Shown: one piece after another, positions 48,102 through 57,355 of the stretch
How the letters are laid out: each line of letters starts with the position of its first letter
Position numbering within the stretch: the stretch's first letter is position 1
Assembly (NCBI RefSeq): GCF_030272615.1
Contig: NC_081407.1
Coordinates: 262,308,574 to 262,372,573, forward strand
DNA: 64,000 bases
Origin: Cryptomeria japonica
Lineage: Eukaryota > Streptophyta > Pinopsida > Cupressales > Cupressaceae
Reading direction: 5' to 3'
The notes under the pieces: generated by a model
Told to the model about the DNA's origin: nothing
Databases searched by the model: none
Seen by the model: the letters and a program-made list of their open reading frames with translations, nothing else
Made by a program: the position numbers and the translations under genes

Positions 48102-49539
48102 TGTAGTCACATAAATCTGTCCATTTTAATTAAATGAATATTTCATATTTATTTGATTAAAAATCCACTAGCCATCAATTAATTAAATTAATATTTAATT
48201 AATTTATCCCCAAACATTATTCTATTAATTAAATAAATTATTCAATTTATTTTAATTAATTCATTAAATCCAATACAAATCAATTAAATAAATAAAATCT
48301 ATTTATTTAATTAAATCCCCCTTTTCCTCTTTTAAATAAATTAAATAAAACATTTATTTAAATCATTTTAAAACCACCCCACTTGCATTTTCCTACAAAT
48401 GCAACTTGCACACATTTATTGAAATAAATGAATTTTTATTTTAAATAAAATCCTATTTTTCCTCACCCACCAAATCCACTTGCAAAATCTAATCCCCTTC
48501 TAAATTCTTCTAACCCCTTCCTAATTAGCCTAATCCATCCTCTAAATATTGTCACATTCATAAGCAAAATGGAGTCACTTCTCAAATGGCCCAAAGTCTT
48601 GGATAACCATTGAAGGTTTTCAACCTTCAACCACCAAAAACCCCAAAGTCTTTGAAAACCATTAAAGGCTTCCAACTTTCAACCACTTAATCCCCAAAGT
48701 CTCCAATAACCATTAATGGTTAACTCAAACCCTTCCACATGGTTAAAACATTTGTTTTGACTCAACCTCTACTCAACCCAAGGGTCTCATCAGGTCATTA
48801 ATGCTTTGACCATGATTATCTCTTAATCATTTGCACAAAGGTTTATCCTTGGATTAATTCCTAATTCAGTGGGTAATCCTAATTTAGGCTTGACTCTTAG
48901 CCTTTAGATAACCATGAGGTCCTCTCAGGCCTTTAATGCCTCCAACCTCTTCTCTCAACCCAACCATATGTTGACATTTGTCATCATTTGATTGGTTCCA
49001 ATTGTGCACATGGATCCCCAACTTTCAAGCTTGACCCTTGATTAAACCTTTCAATCCTGGCCATCCATTGCTCCATTTTTCCTATAAATAGAGCCCATTC
49101 CTTCATAATCCAGATCCTGAAAATTTGTAAGCATTTAGACTATAACCATTTTAGAGAGCATTTAGCATAGCATAACTAAATCTTGTCTTTTTGGTAAAAT
49201 CAATCATTTTAGCATTAAAAATAGCTTTTCATTTCATGTTTGGAGCTATTCTACAAATCTCAATCCTCCATAAGCATCCATAGTGCAAAAAGCTGCTGAG
49301 AGCTACACTATTTTGGAACTTGGAGAGGAGAGGAACAAGGGAGAAAGGAGCTAATATCATGTTAAGAGATATTTGGAGATATCTCATTGTCTTACTTCTT
49401 TAGTTAGATTCATTAGCATGTTTTTAGTGTCTCCTTTGGAATGCCTTCATGTTTTAGTTTTTGATTGACTAACTCTAACGTCTTGTGTGTTTTGTGTTGT
49501 TGATCATAAACTAACATTGTGCCATTTAGGAGGGCGTCA
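48102..49539 (+). repeat. Element D 3' LTR
   Basis: 1,438 bp, the same length as the 5' copy, with about nine substitutions, six of them transitions. TATA box copy at 49083. Followed by the GTTAC target duplication. Confidence 0.95.
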
Positions 49540-49544
49540 GTTAC

Positions 49545-50306
49545 CATCCACTGATTGTTTGACCATGCCGAGAGTTCAACAGTGCTTTTTGTGTCGTGTT
49601 ACAGAATATGTCTAGATGCATTGAACCTAGGAAATTGTATTATAATCCTATTGGACCGACATGAAATCAGATTCCTTTATAAGGACATCATGTCTAGGGT
49701 TTTAGGTTGTTGCTAGGGTTCAAGGTGGTTGATTAGTTAGAGAGAGTGTGGATGCATAGAAGACTGAAGTAATGCTGGAATGCATTAGGAACAAGCTATC
49801 AAGGCTCTAACCAAGCAATCTGTGCTATTTGCTAGATCACTCACTTGTTGATTACTCACATCTTCGACAAGTCTGAAGGCCTTAACTAGGTAGGCCCAAA
49901 AGCCTTTTGTAAATCCTCTAACAAGGTGGTTCACATCTATGGATCTAAAATCCTCTAGCAAGGTAGTCTTTAATCAGACTTATCTCCTAAGAGAGATTGA
50001 GATTCCTAACAGGATCTATTCTGGTAAAGGACATTGTATGACCTTAACCGGTTTGGTTCCTATTCTGCAGATAGTTACTTGTGAGTTCCATCTCACTGTG
50101 GTTTTTCCCATTTGGGTTTCCATGTCAAAATCTCTTGTGTTATGGTGTTTGTGCTTTTGTGGGTGAATGCATTATTTGCTATATGGTTTGCATGTGTGCT
50201 AACTGGTTTGTCTGCTAAACTATTTTACTGGTTTACTGTTAGTCTAGCAAAGTGTTTAAGTACAAAGATTTTTGGCATGCTAATTCACCCCCCCTCTTAG
50301 TATTCA
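49545..50306 (+). repeat. Element B 5' LTR, fragment 3
   Basis: Resumes the B LTR after element D and matches 63364-64000. It contains a TATA box (TTTATAAGG, 49677-49685), then several copies of a CCTCTAACAAGGT-like motif (49880-50060), and ends in a C-run, TTAGTATTCA. Confidence 0.88.
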
Positions 50307-50311
50307 TTAAT

Positions 50312-50323
50312 TGGTATCAGAGC
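50312..50323 (+). promoter_or_regulatory. Element B primer binding site
   Basis: TGGTATCAGAGC, complementary to initiator tRNA-Met, five bases after the LTR end. Confidence 0.88.
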
Positions 50324-50359
50324 CTACCTTTCTATAAGTTTAACCACTTGGAAAGAGAT

Positions 50360-51643
50360 ATGGGGGAATACACATTGAGGGAACTTACTCATCGTCTCAC
50401 TCAATCTGAGCAAGCCTATGATGATCTTATGATCAATAATAAGGCCTCTCAAGAAAAAAGGAGAGAACATGCTGAAAAGCTGATGGAGCTATCTGAAAAT
50501 AGTTCTTCTAATGAAGCGGACATGGAAGCCCTGATCCAAGAAGTAGGAAAGTTGAATGAATCCAATTCCAACCTAAGAAAAGAATTGGAAGGACTGACTA
50601 TTCGAATGTGCTACGAGCTTGAGAACTGGAGGAAAGCTGAAGACCTGGTAAAAGACCAAGATCATGAAAACTCCAAACTGAAGCAAGAGATCAGTGCCCT
50701 AGCTGCTCAACTCCATGCGAGCAAAGTGGAAAAGGAAGACATGCAAGGAGAACTGAACATTGCCATCTCTGAGAATGAAAACCTGATGGAAACAAATGCT
50801 GTTTTTTCCAAAGAACTCTCTGATTCAAAGGAAATACTTGCTAAGTTCAACAAGAGTACTGTCAAGCTAGAGCTAGAGCAAAACCTTGAATTTGCCAAAC
50901 TTGTCAAGAATACTGATGGACTTGGTTATTTTGGTCATGAGGAAGGTGAGACCTCTGGTACAAATGCTGGAGCATCGAAGAAACAACCAACATCAAAAGA
51001 TAAAGGTAAGAAAAAGTTTAAACGTGTTTGCTTTAACTGTCTTAAAGAAGGACATACTGCCAATGTGTGTAGGAGTAAGACTTACAATAATTTTCCTTAT
51101 TTTCTAAATGATAAGCCTAGATCCTATAGATTTAATGGTAACTGTTATGCATGCAACAAGTTTGGGCATAAAGCATCTGAATGCAAGTCTATTATGAACA
51201 ACACTGGAAGATATCCTCAGAGGACTCAAGGAGTTGGTCCGAAAGCTTTTGTGAACTGGAATCACAACCAGTTTAATGCCTTCAATCATCAGTCAAGAAG
51301 TGGTTGCTATCAAGCGGCAACCAAATGGAGAGAAAACTATTTGATCTATCATGGTCATGGTCACACAGTTGAAACATGCAAGAGGAAGAACGATAACATG
51401 AATAATGGACCTTGGAGAGCACCTAGAATGGTCTGCTATCATTGCAACAAATCGGGTCACATTGCTTGATTCTGTAGAATAAGAAAGAACATATCGGTTG
51501 ACATACCGATCACTCCAAAAGGAAAGATTGATATTGACACTGTTCAAGCGGATATGAACAAAAATTGGAAGAAGAAACCAACAGTGTTGCAAGAAGAACC
51601 GGTTTCTGCACCTAGTGTGGAAATAACGGAACCGACAAACTAA
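50360..51643 (+). pseudogene. gag: Element B Gag-like protein with several zinc knuckles
   Basis: ATG 50360, the first after the primer site, begins a 427-codon frame with one internal TGA (51467-51469, probably former TGG). Residues 1-190 are Glu/Lys/Leu-rich and strongly coiled-coil-like. A basic stretch is followed by CX2CX4HX4C knuckles: CFNCLKEGHTANVC (51029), CYACNKFGHKASEC (51143) and CYHCNKSGHIA-stop-FC (51434). A fourth, imperfect one lies between (about 51304-51385). Such repeated knuckles bind retroelement RNA. The protein ends PTN-TAA. No protease follows. Coiled-coil plus knuckle Gags are common in copia elements, but the N-terminal half is not one I recognise. It sits alone before ORF2, so B encodes a coat-like protein and relies on another element for enzymes. 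Confidence 0.8.
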
Positions 51644-52086
51644 GCATTAGAAAAGCTTAGGGGGAGCAAATGGTGAAACACTACAAACCCTCGGTTTACA
51701 CTAGTAAAAGACCTTAACCAGTATGTGATACCTATCATTTGGCAGAAGACCAGAAATGGTAACAGGTAAATTAGGGTTTACGTCCTATTGGTGGAGCATT
51801 TATTACGGTAGGTGAGGAATATGTTTAAAAGGAATTTTCAAATCATGTCTCACTATCATTTTTTGAGCGGAGAATTTTTTCAAGTGCAGAGGGAAGAAAA
51901 AGTGATTTGTGTTGCGATTCAAAGAAATTTTGAAACCCTAAAGAAGATTCAAAAGAAAATATCAAACGGTCAAAAGAAGAACTCAAAGCGGTGATTCAAC
52001 AACTGACGAAGTGGAAGTCGAAGTGGAATTTGCAAGCCCTAAATTCTTGATTTCTAAAAGGTATTTCTTGAGTTTTCTGTTTTGTC
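51644..52086 (+). other. Spacer between the two ORFs of element B
   Basis: 440 bp with no long frame. It starts with a polypurine-like tract (GCTTAGGGGGAGCAAATGG near 51656) and ends in T-rich sequence before the ORF2 start. Confidence 0.6.
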
Positions 52087-55000
52087 ATGGCTTCCGCATC
52101 TCATGATAGTTCTAGTGCAACTATCAATTTTATGGATTTCATACAAAGAAAATCAAAATATAATACCTTGTCTCAAATACCGACTGGTGTTATAGTAGAA
52201 GAAGGGATTTCTGATTACATAGACTACAAGATCGAAGACCTAGGGTCTCTTGTGATCCATTCTCAGCTAGGTCTATTATGTGGGAAAGATAAAAAGATCA
52301 AACTCGAGTATAGCATCTTGGAGAAGAAGAAGCTTCACAATGCGGTTTACTTCCTAGAGGATTTCATAGATGACCACATTCAGATCATTCTGAGTAGAGT
52401 TCATGGTGACAAGATGTATCTTGAGAGAACACATGATATCGCACTGCAAGCTATTCAGGCTATCACCGGTTTCTGCATTACAGGGGAAGTGCCAGCCCTA
52501 AGGAAGGTGAGCAAGACTGAAATGTCCAAGCTCACAGGTTCAGTGAGCAACTCACATGGCATGACCGTCAACTCAATCAAGGATGATCTGGTCAAGTATG
52601 CCTGCATGGTGATAGGCTACCAGACGTTCTCTACCAGTAGAATTAACTCTATATCTGCTGTAGCGGTAAATGCTTCTTATCAGATGATCAAAGAAGATGC
52701 ATCATTTGATCTGTGCACCTGTATGCAAAGACAATATATGTTGAATCTTAAGTCAATCAAATAGGATAATGCACTGAGATTCAAGTTTGGACAATTACTG
52801 GTAGGGTTATTCTTCTACTTCTAAGCTTATTTCCCAAGAGTTGGAGATATTCAGTGGTCTGCCGACCAACCGGTTACCAAGCAGATCAAAGAGAGCCTTC
52901 AAGCAGTTGGAACTGGCAACCCTGATGTTCTGAACAAGTACTTTGATGAGTTCAGAAGCAAAATGAGCCTAAGGATGAGGATATCCAGTGACATTGTTAA
53001 GAAATATGAAGAGGATATCTGCTTTATCATCAAAGTGGATGAATGCATAATGGAGGCTGTTGAGCCCAGATAGGAAGAAGTAGAGCCTATGGGCTATGAG
53101 GTGATGTATGATATGCCAGATGGGTATGCTTCTACCCTAATCGCCTCACCCCTTGATCCTAAGACAAAGAGAACCGACACCTATCTGGAAAGGGTTCCAC
53201 CGGTTGTAGAACCTCCTAAAAAGAAAGAAAAGGCAACACCTTGGGCATTGACACCGCTTACTGCAGCCAGTCCCAAAGTGACCAAGCGATCACCTGCAAA
53301 GAGGAAATAGGAAGCAGCACCTGCCAAAGTCTTCGAGAGGAAGAGGAAAATAAGGAATAACTCACTGGACTCAGAAGAAACTGTGTCTGAAGAAAAACCC
53401 AAGAAGACAAGACAAACAAAGAAAAAGACAAAGAATGAACCGACATCATCGGCACCGGTAAATATTGACATTTCTTCCTACAAACCTTTGACACATTGTC
53501 AAAGAACTATCAAAAATATTAGAAGAAAAGTGTTGAATGATTTGATTGATTGTTTTGATGATTTCAATAATGATGAAAAGGAAGCAGTTGAACAAGAAAT
53601 CATTAAGTATTTATGTGTTAATGACCAGTCGCCTTCAGAAATTAGATCCGAGACACCGGATTCTTTGTATAATTCTTTAGACAATAAATGGTGCATTGCC
53701 ATAGAAAAGGAACATTAAATGAGGGAGAAAATATTTGCTCAACATTTTCTTGATGTATCCAATTCAGAACTTTTCGAAGTTATGAATAAATACAAAGGCC
53801 TCTTCTTCATGAGAAGAAGAAGACTCCTGTTACTAGAAGGAAAGGGTCAAGAAGTGATCAAGGATACACATACTCATGCTTAAGAAGCCATTAAGATGCA
53901 TCAAGTGGCTGAAGCCAACAGGAAAACTGAGCGAGAACCAAAAACTGGCAAATCGGATGAGGTGTATGATAGTGAAGAAGAACTGATCATAGAACAAATG
54001 GACCCGATTGATGTAGATGCCTTAGATGGTGAAAATGTTACTTAGGATGCACCATCAGACGAAACAAGATAGGAGAAGTAGGTAGAATAGGTAGAAAAGA
54101 AAAAGGAAGCAGAAGAAAAAAAGGAAGAAGCAAAGAAGGAAGCGGAGGAGAAGAAAAAGAGAGAAGAAGAGGAGAAGAGAAAGGAAGAAGAGAAGGAGAA
54201 AAAGAAGGATGAAGAGGAGAAGAAGAAAAAGGAAGAGGAAAAGAAGAAGAAGGATGAAGAGGCGAATAAGAAAAAGGAAGAGGAAAATAAGAAGGATGAA
54301 GAGGAGAAGAGGAAGAAGGAAGAGGAGAAGAAGAAGAATGAAGAAGAAAAGAAGCAGAAAGATGAAGAAAAGGAAAAGGCAGAGAAGAAGAAGCAGTAGG
54401 AAGAGGAGCAAAAGAAAAAGGATGAAGAAGAAGAGAAGGAGAGGAAATAAAAAGAAAGGAAAATAGAAGAAAAGGAAAAGAAAAAGACAAAAGAGGAAAA
54501 GTTAAGAGCTACAGAGAAAGAAAAAGTGGCAAAAAGCACTCAGATGGAGACTCCAAAGGCAACCGATAGTCAAGCCAAACTAGTTGACCTCACCAGTCCT
54601 ATTGACCTCCAGTCTGCAAATGAAATGGAGCTGCTACAAAGCATTAAGGTTGCTCAAGAATGCCTTGAAGTGTTAAGGAGGAAGAAGGAGCAAGATGTAA
54701 TCCAAGTTGCGGTGGACACTCTTACCAGTTTGTTACCTGACACAAACCTCCCCGGTATTGATTCATCATTGGCACAATTGAAGCTCCTATGCACCATAGT
54801 GGATGATTAGGTGTAGAGCCTAGAAGAGGTAGCTGAGGAAAATGCCAAGAAAGAGCATCAAAAGGCTCTCAACATTGCCCTAGTGAAGAAGCTAAATGAG
54901 CTCTAGTCTGATCTGCAAAAAGCACAAAAAGACATAAGGAATGCTCTGGATGAGGGGAATCTACTACTGAGTAAGATTTGCCAAACCCATCTCTTCTATG

Positions 55001-55410
55001 ATGATGTGCTTGTACAGAAGCAAAAGCTGCAAACTGACTTGCAGTTATACATGAGCACCTTCAAGCCACCATATGACTCTTTTACAACTTATGGGAAAAC
55101 CATTCACCGGCTTCATATTCAGTTTTCCAAAATAGAGTTGGAAATCAGCAATCAGGCTCGAGATTTGTAGGAACTCCATCTGGTTCTACTCCCATGCCTG
55201 CAAATACTTGAGAAATGTTATCTCAATCTGGATGCCTTAACGGTGACTCAAGAGATGAGCACAATTGATGCCATGGAAGAACAGGTCTCCCAGATGCAGA
55301 CAGAGAAAGAAGTGGCTTCCTCCCTACTTGAGTCCTGGTCCTTATCTATGGAACAATTTTTGCATGACTTCAAATCAGTTTTTGACAAGTTTTATTCTTT
55401 ATTATCATAA
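52087..55410 (+). pseudogene. Element B ORF2: long Lys/Glu-rich protein of unknown function
   Basis: ATG 52087 to TAA 55408 is one frame of about 1,107 codons without a single frameshift, broken by 16 stops that I count as 12 TAG, 4 TAA and 0 TGA. Residues 1-330 look globular, with an SVSNSHGMTVNSIKDDLV segment. Residues 330-480 are Pro/Lys-rich and basic. Residues 650-810 are an almost pure Glu/Lys/Asp coiled repeat (54090-54510), and the last 270 residues form Leu-rich helices. No protease, RT, RNase H, integrase or knuckle motif is visible, and I do not recognise the family. It occupies the place of pol. The steady frame despite many stops implies it was once translated and decayed mainly by point mutation at Gln codons. 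Candidates for its role (structural, envelope-like or chromatin-binding) are speculative. Confidence 0.7.
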
Positions 55411-55678
55411 ACTCTTATTCTTTTAATACTAATGACACAGGGGTTGGTCTGTAATATTTTGTTGTCATTGTTGGCAAAGGAGAAGAAGTATAAATTTTGA
55501 ATGTTTTGATGTATACTTTCATGTTATTTCTGTAAAGAAGTAGTATACATTGTATTTTCTACAAAAGGGATAGTGTATATGCTTAGGGGGAGTAATTTTG
55601 ATTATGGCATATTTTTGTTGTAAAACACTTAGATGTCAAAATTTTCTAAGTATTTCCATCAATGCCAAAGGGGGAGAT
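55411..55678 (+). other. Element B 3' untranslated region with polypurine tracts
   Basis: No ORF. Two purine tracts, GCTTAGGGGGAG near 55585 and CCAAAGGGGGAGAT at 55665-55678. The second abuts the 3' LTR and is the functional-type polypurine tract. Confidence 0.8.
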
Positions 55679-55796
55679 TGTTGGCATTTTTGATGATTAT
55701 GTTGTGATTATCATTGATGGACACACACTTGCATTGAGATCACTTTTGTATGTATAAGTTAAAGCTCAACTGGTATTTGTTCCAACCAGTATGATG
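55679..55796 (+). repeat. Element B 3' LTR, part 1
   Basis: Starts TGTTGGCATTTTTGATG. Interrupted after the TGATG target duplication (55792-55796) by element E. Confidence 0.88.
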
Positions 55797-57284
55797 TGTT
55801 GGCATTATGTGAACCGACATGTGACATGATGACATTGTATGTTGTCATTGATGTCAATATGCTGAAGAGGAGAGAATCGGTATGTTACCAAGAACCGGTA
55901 TAACACTGTGAACCGACATTTGTGCCAAAGTGAAGCGGTGTGTTTGTTTAAGGTGAATCGGCAGGTGGGTATGGGAACCAACACATGGAAGCTTTGTATG
56001 ACTACCGGTTGGTAGTCTCAACTTCAGGGTTTCTGGTTGAAGTGCTTCAAACCTGTGTGGCTCAACCGGTGACTTTGTGTGATGAAATAAAATTGTAACG
56101 AAGAATAGATCATGTTGCCATGTCAGCCTTGTGCACGTGAAGGATCTTGCATGAAGGAGATTGTTCCTATCTACCTCAAGAATGTGCGAAGTCTGTAAAC
56201 AGTGATAATGCGTGATGGTTTATCAGCCGCCATGAAATTGGTGGAAAACAAATGATGGAGAATGTCTTGAGATTGGATTAAGACTGTTGCATTTAATGCA
56301 GTATGCTCAATGGTCAGGATTCAACCGTTTGAATTCCTTAACCTAACAGGTTTAGGGTTTAGGGTTTATGCTATCGACCTATCTATTTCCTATAAGGTCG
56401 ATGTTGTGTTTCTTTCTGAGTTTGTTGGCAAAAGTTGTGTGTGTGTATCCAAGAGAAGAGATATGTGATTCTTTGTAGACCAGAGGAGAGAAGTGATACT
56501 TGCAGAGTGTGAGTGTAGAAGGTGAAGAGGAGCTTAAGTAGATCTGCATTGGCATTGAGTGCTGTTACCAGATCATTGTAATATCTATTGATCTCTAACC
56601 ACCTCAACAGTTGAGAAATCCCTTAACAGGGTAGCGTTAACTGGCTTGCTGTAAATCCTTTAACAAGGTGACTCAAAACCATTGAGTTCTTGAAATCCTC
56701 TAACAAGGTAACCTTTAACAGGGTTTAACCCTTAATCGGGTATTCTAGCCATCCCTTAACTGGGTGATCCCTAACAGGATCGGTTCCTAACAAAACCTAT
56801 TGTATCAGTATTTAACTGGACAAGGCTCCTAACAAAGCGGACTTCTAAAGAGTTCAAAACCAAGCTTGTGGGTGTTCATCCCCACTGTGGTTTTTCCTAG
56901 TTGGGTTTCCATGTGAAAAATATGTGTGTCATGTGTGATGTCTTCTTCATGTGATGCTATGTTGTTTTCTGTCAAGTGGCGAATCATGTTGATCTAGTTG
57001 CTTATATGTATATCTTTGATGGTAGATTACCTGTTCATGCATTAGGGTGAGATGGAAGTGAAGTGTTAGATCATATGAGAAGATAAGTGTCAACCAGTTT
57101 ATGCTTATCTCAGTTATTCTAAGTTTTTCCGGTTGTACTTTGTTTTAGGACTGATGTTACTGTTTGTCTGTCAATGCATAGTGTCTGCTGACAAACTGGT
57201 TTAGGAGTGTGTTTTTGTCTGTACTGATTCACCCCACCCCTCTCAGTACCGGTTTGGTACTATTCGTTCATCATTGAGTTATCA
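55797..57284 (+). repeat. Element E 5' LTR
   Basis: TGTTGGC...TTATCA. Two tandem TTTAGGG words (about 56350-56367) lie just upstream of a TATA box (TATAAGG, 56391-56397). About nine CCYTTAACARGGT-like repeats lie at 56619-56860, after the probable transcription start. Confidence 0.92.
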
Positions 57285-57286
57285 AT

Positions 57287-57298
57287 TGGTATCAGAGC
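57287..57298 (+). promoter_or_regulatory. Element E primer binding site
   Basis: TGGTATCAGAGC, two bases after the LTR end. Initiator tRNA-Met type, identical to that of element B. Confidence 0.9.
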
Positions 57299-57355
57299 AA
57301 CCTCTAGGTCCTCTATGTTATAAGCTTAACCGCTTGAGGTAAAGATCCCAGTCTA

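Larger units (their letters stand above)
30544..49539 (+). mobile_element. Element D: 19-kb Tat-type Ty3 retrotransposon with an antisense PMD gene
   Basis: Both LTRs are exactly 1,438 bp (30544-31981, 48102-49539) with about nine differences, so this is the youngest insertion here. The target duplication GTTAC is at 30539-30543 and 49540-49544. The internal part holds a long leader with a tRNA-Trp-type primer site and an AGCGCT array, then gag-pol with RNase H followed by archaeal-type RNase H and integrase. After 2.7 kb of A/T-rich simple sequence comes an antisense gene with a plant mobile domain, its own leader array and TATA box. A purine tract precedes the 3' LTR. The additional RNase H after RNase H is diagnostic of the Tat branch. 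Confidence 0.95.

Noticed and set aside
54038-54539. Long Ser/Phe- and Leu-rich frames on the minus strand
   Set aside because: They are the complement of the purine-only Lys/Glu coding repeat of ORF2. Composition forces open frames there, and nothing protein-like is seen.
52087-55410. Alternative genetic code with TAG and TAA read as Gln
   Set aside because: Plant nuclear genomes use the standard code, and the stops differ between LTR copies of the same element, showing they are mutations.
56350-56367. Interstitial telomere repeat
   Set aside because: Only two TTTAGGG words, within an LTR promoter. Too short for telomeric DNA.
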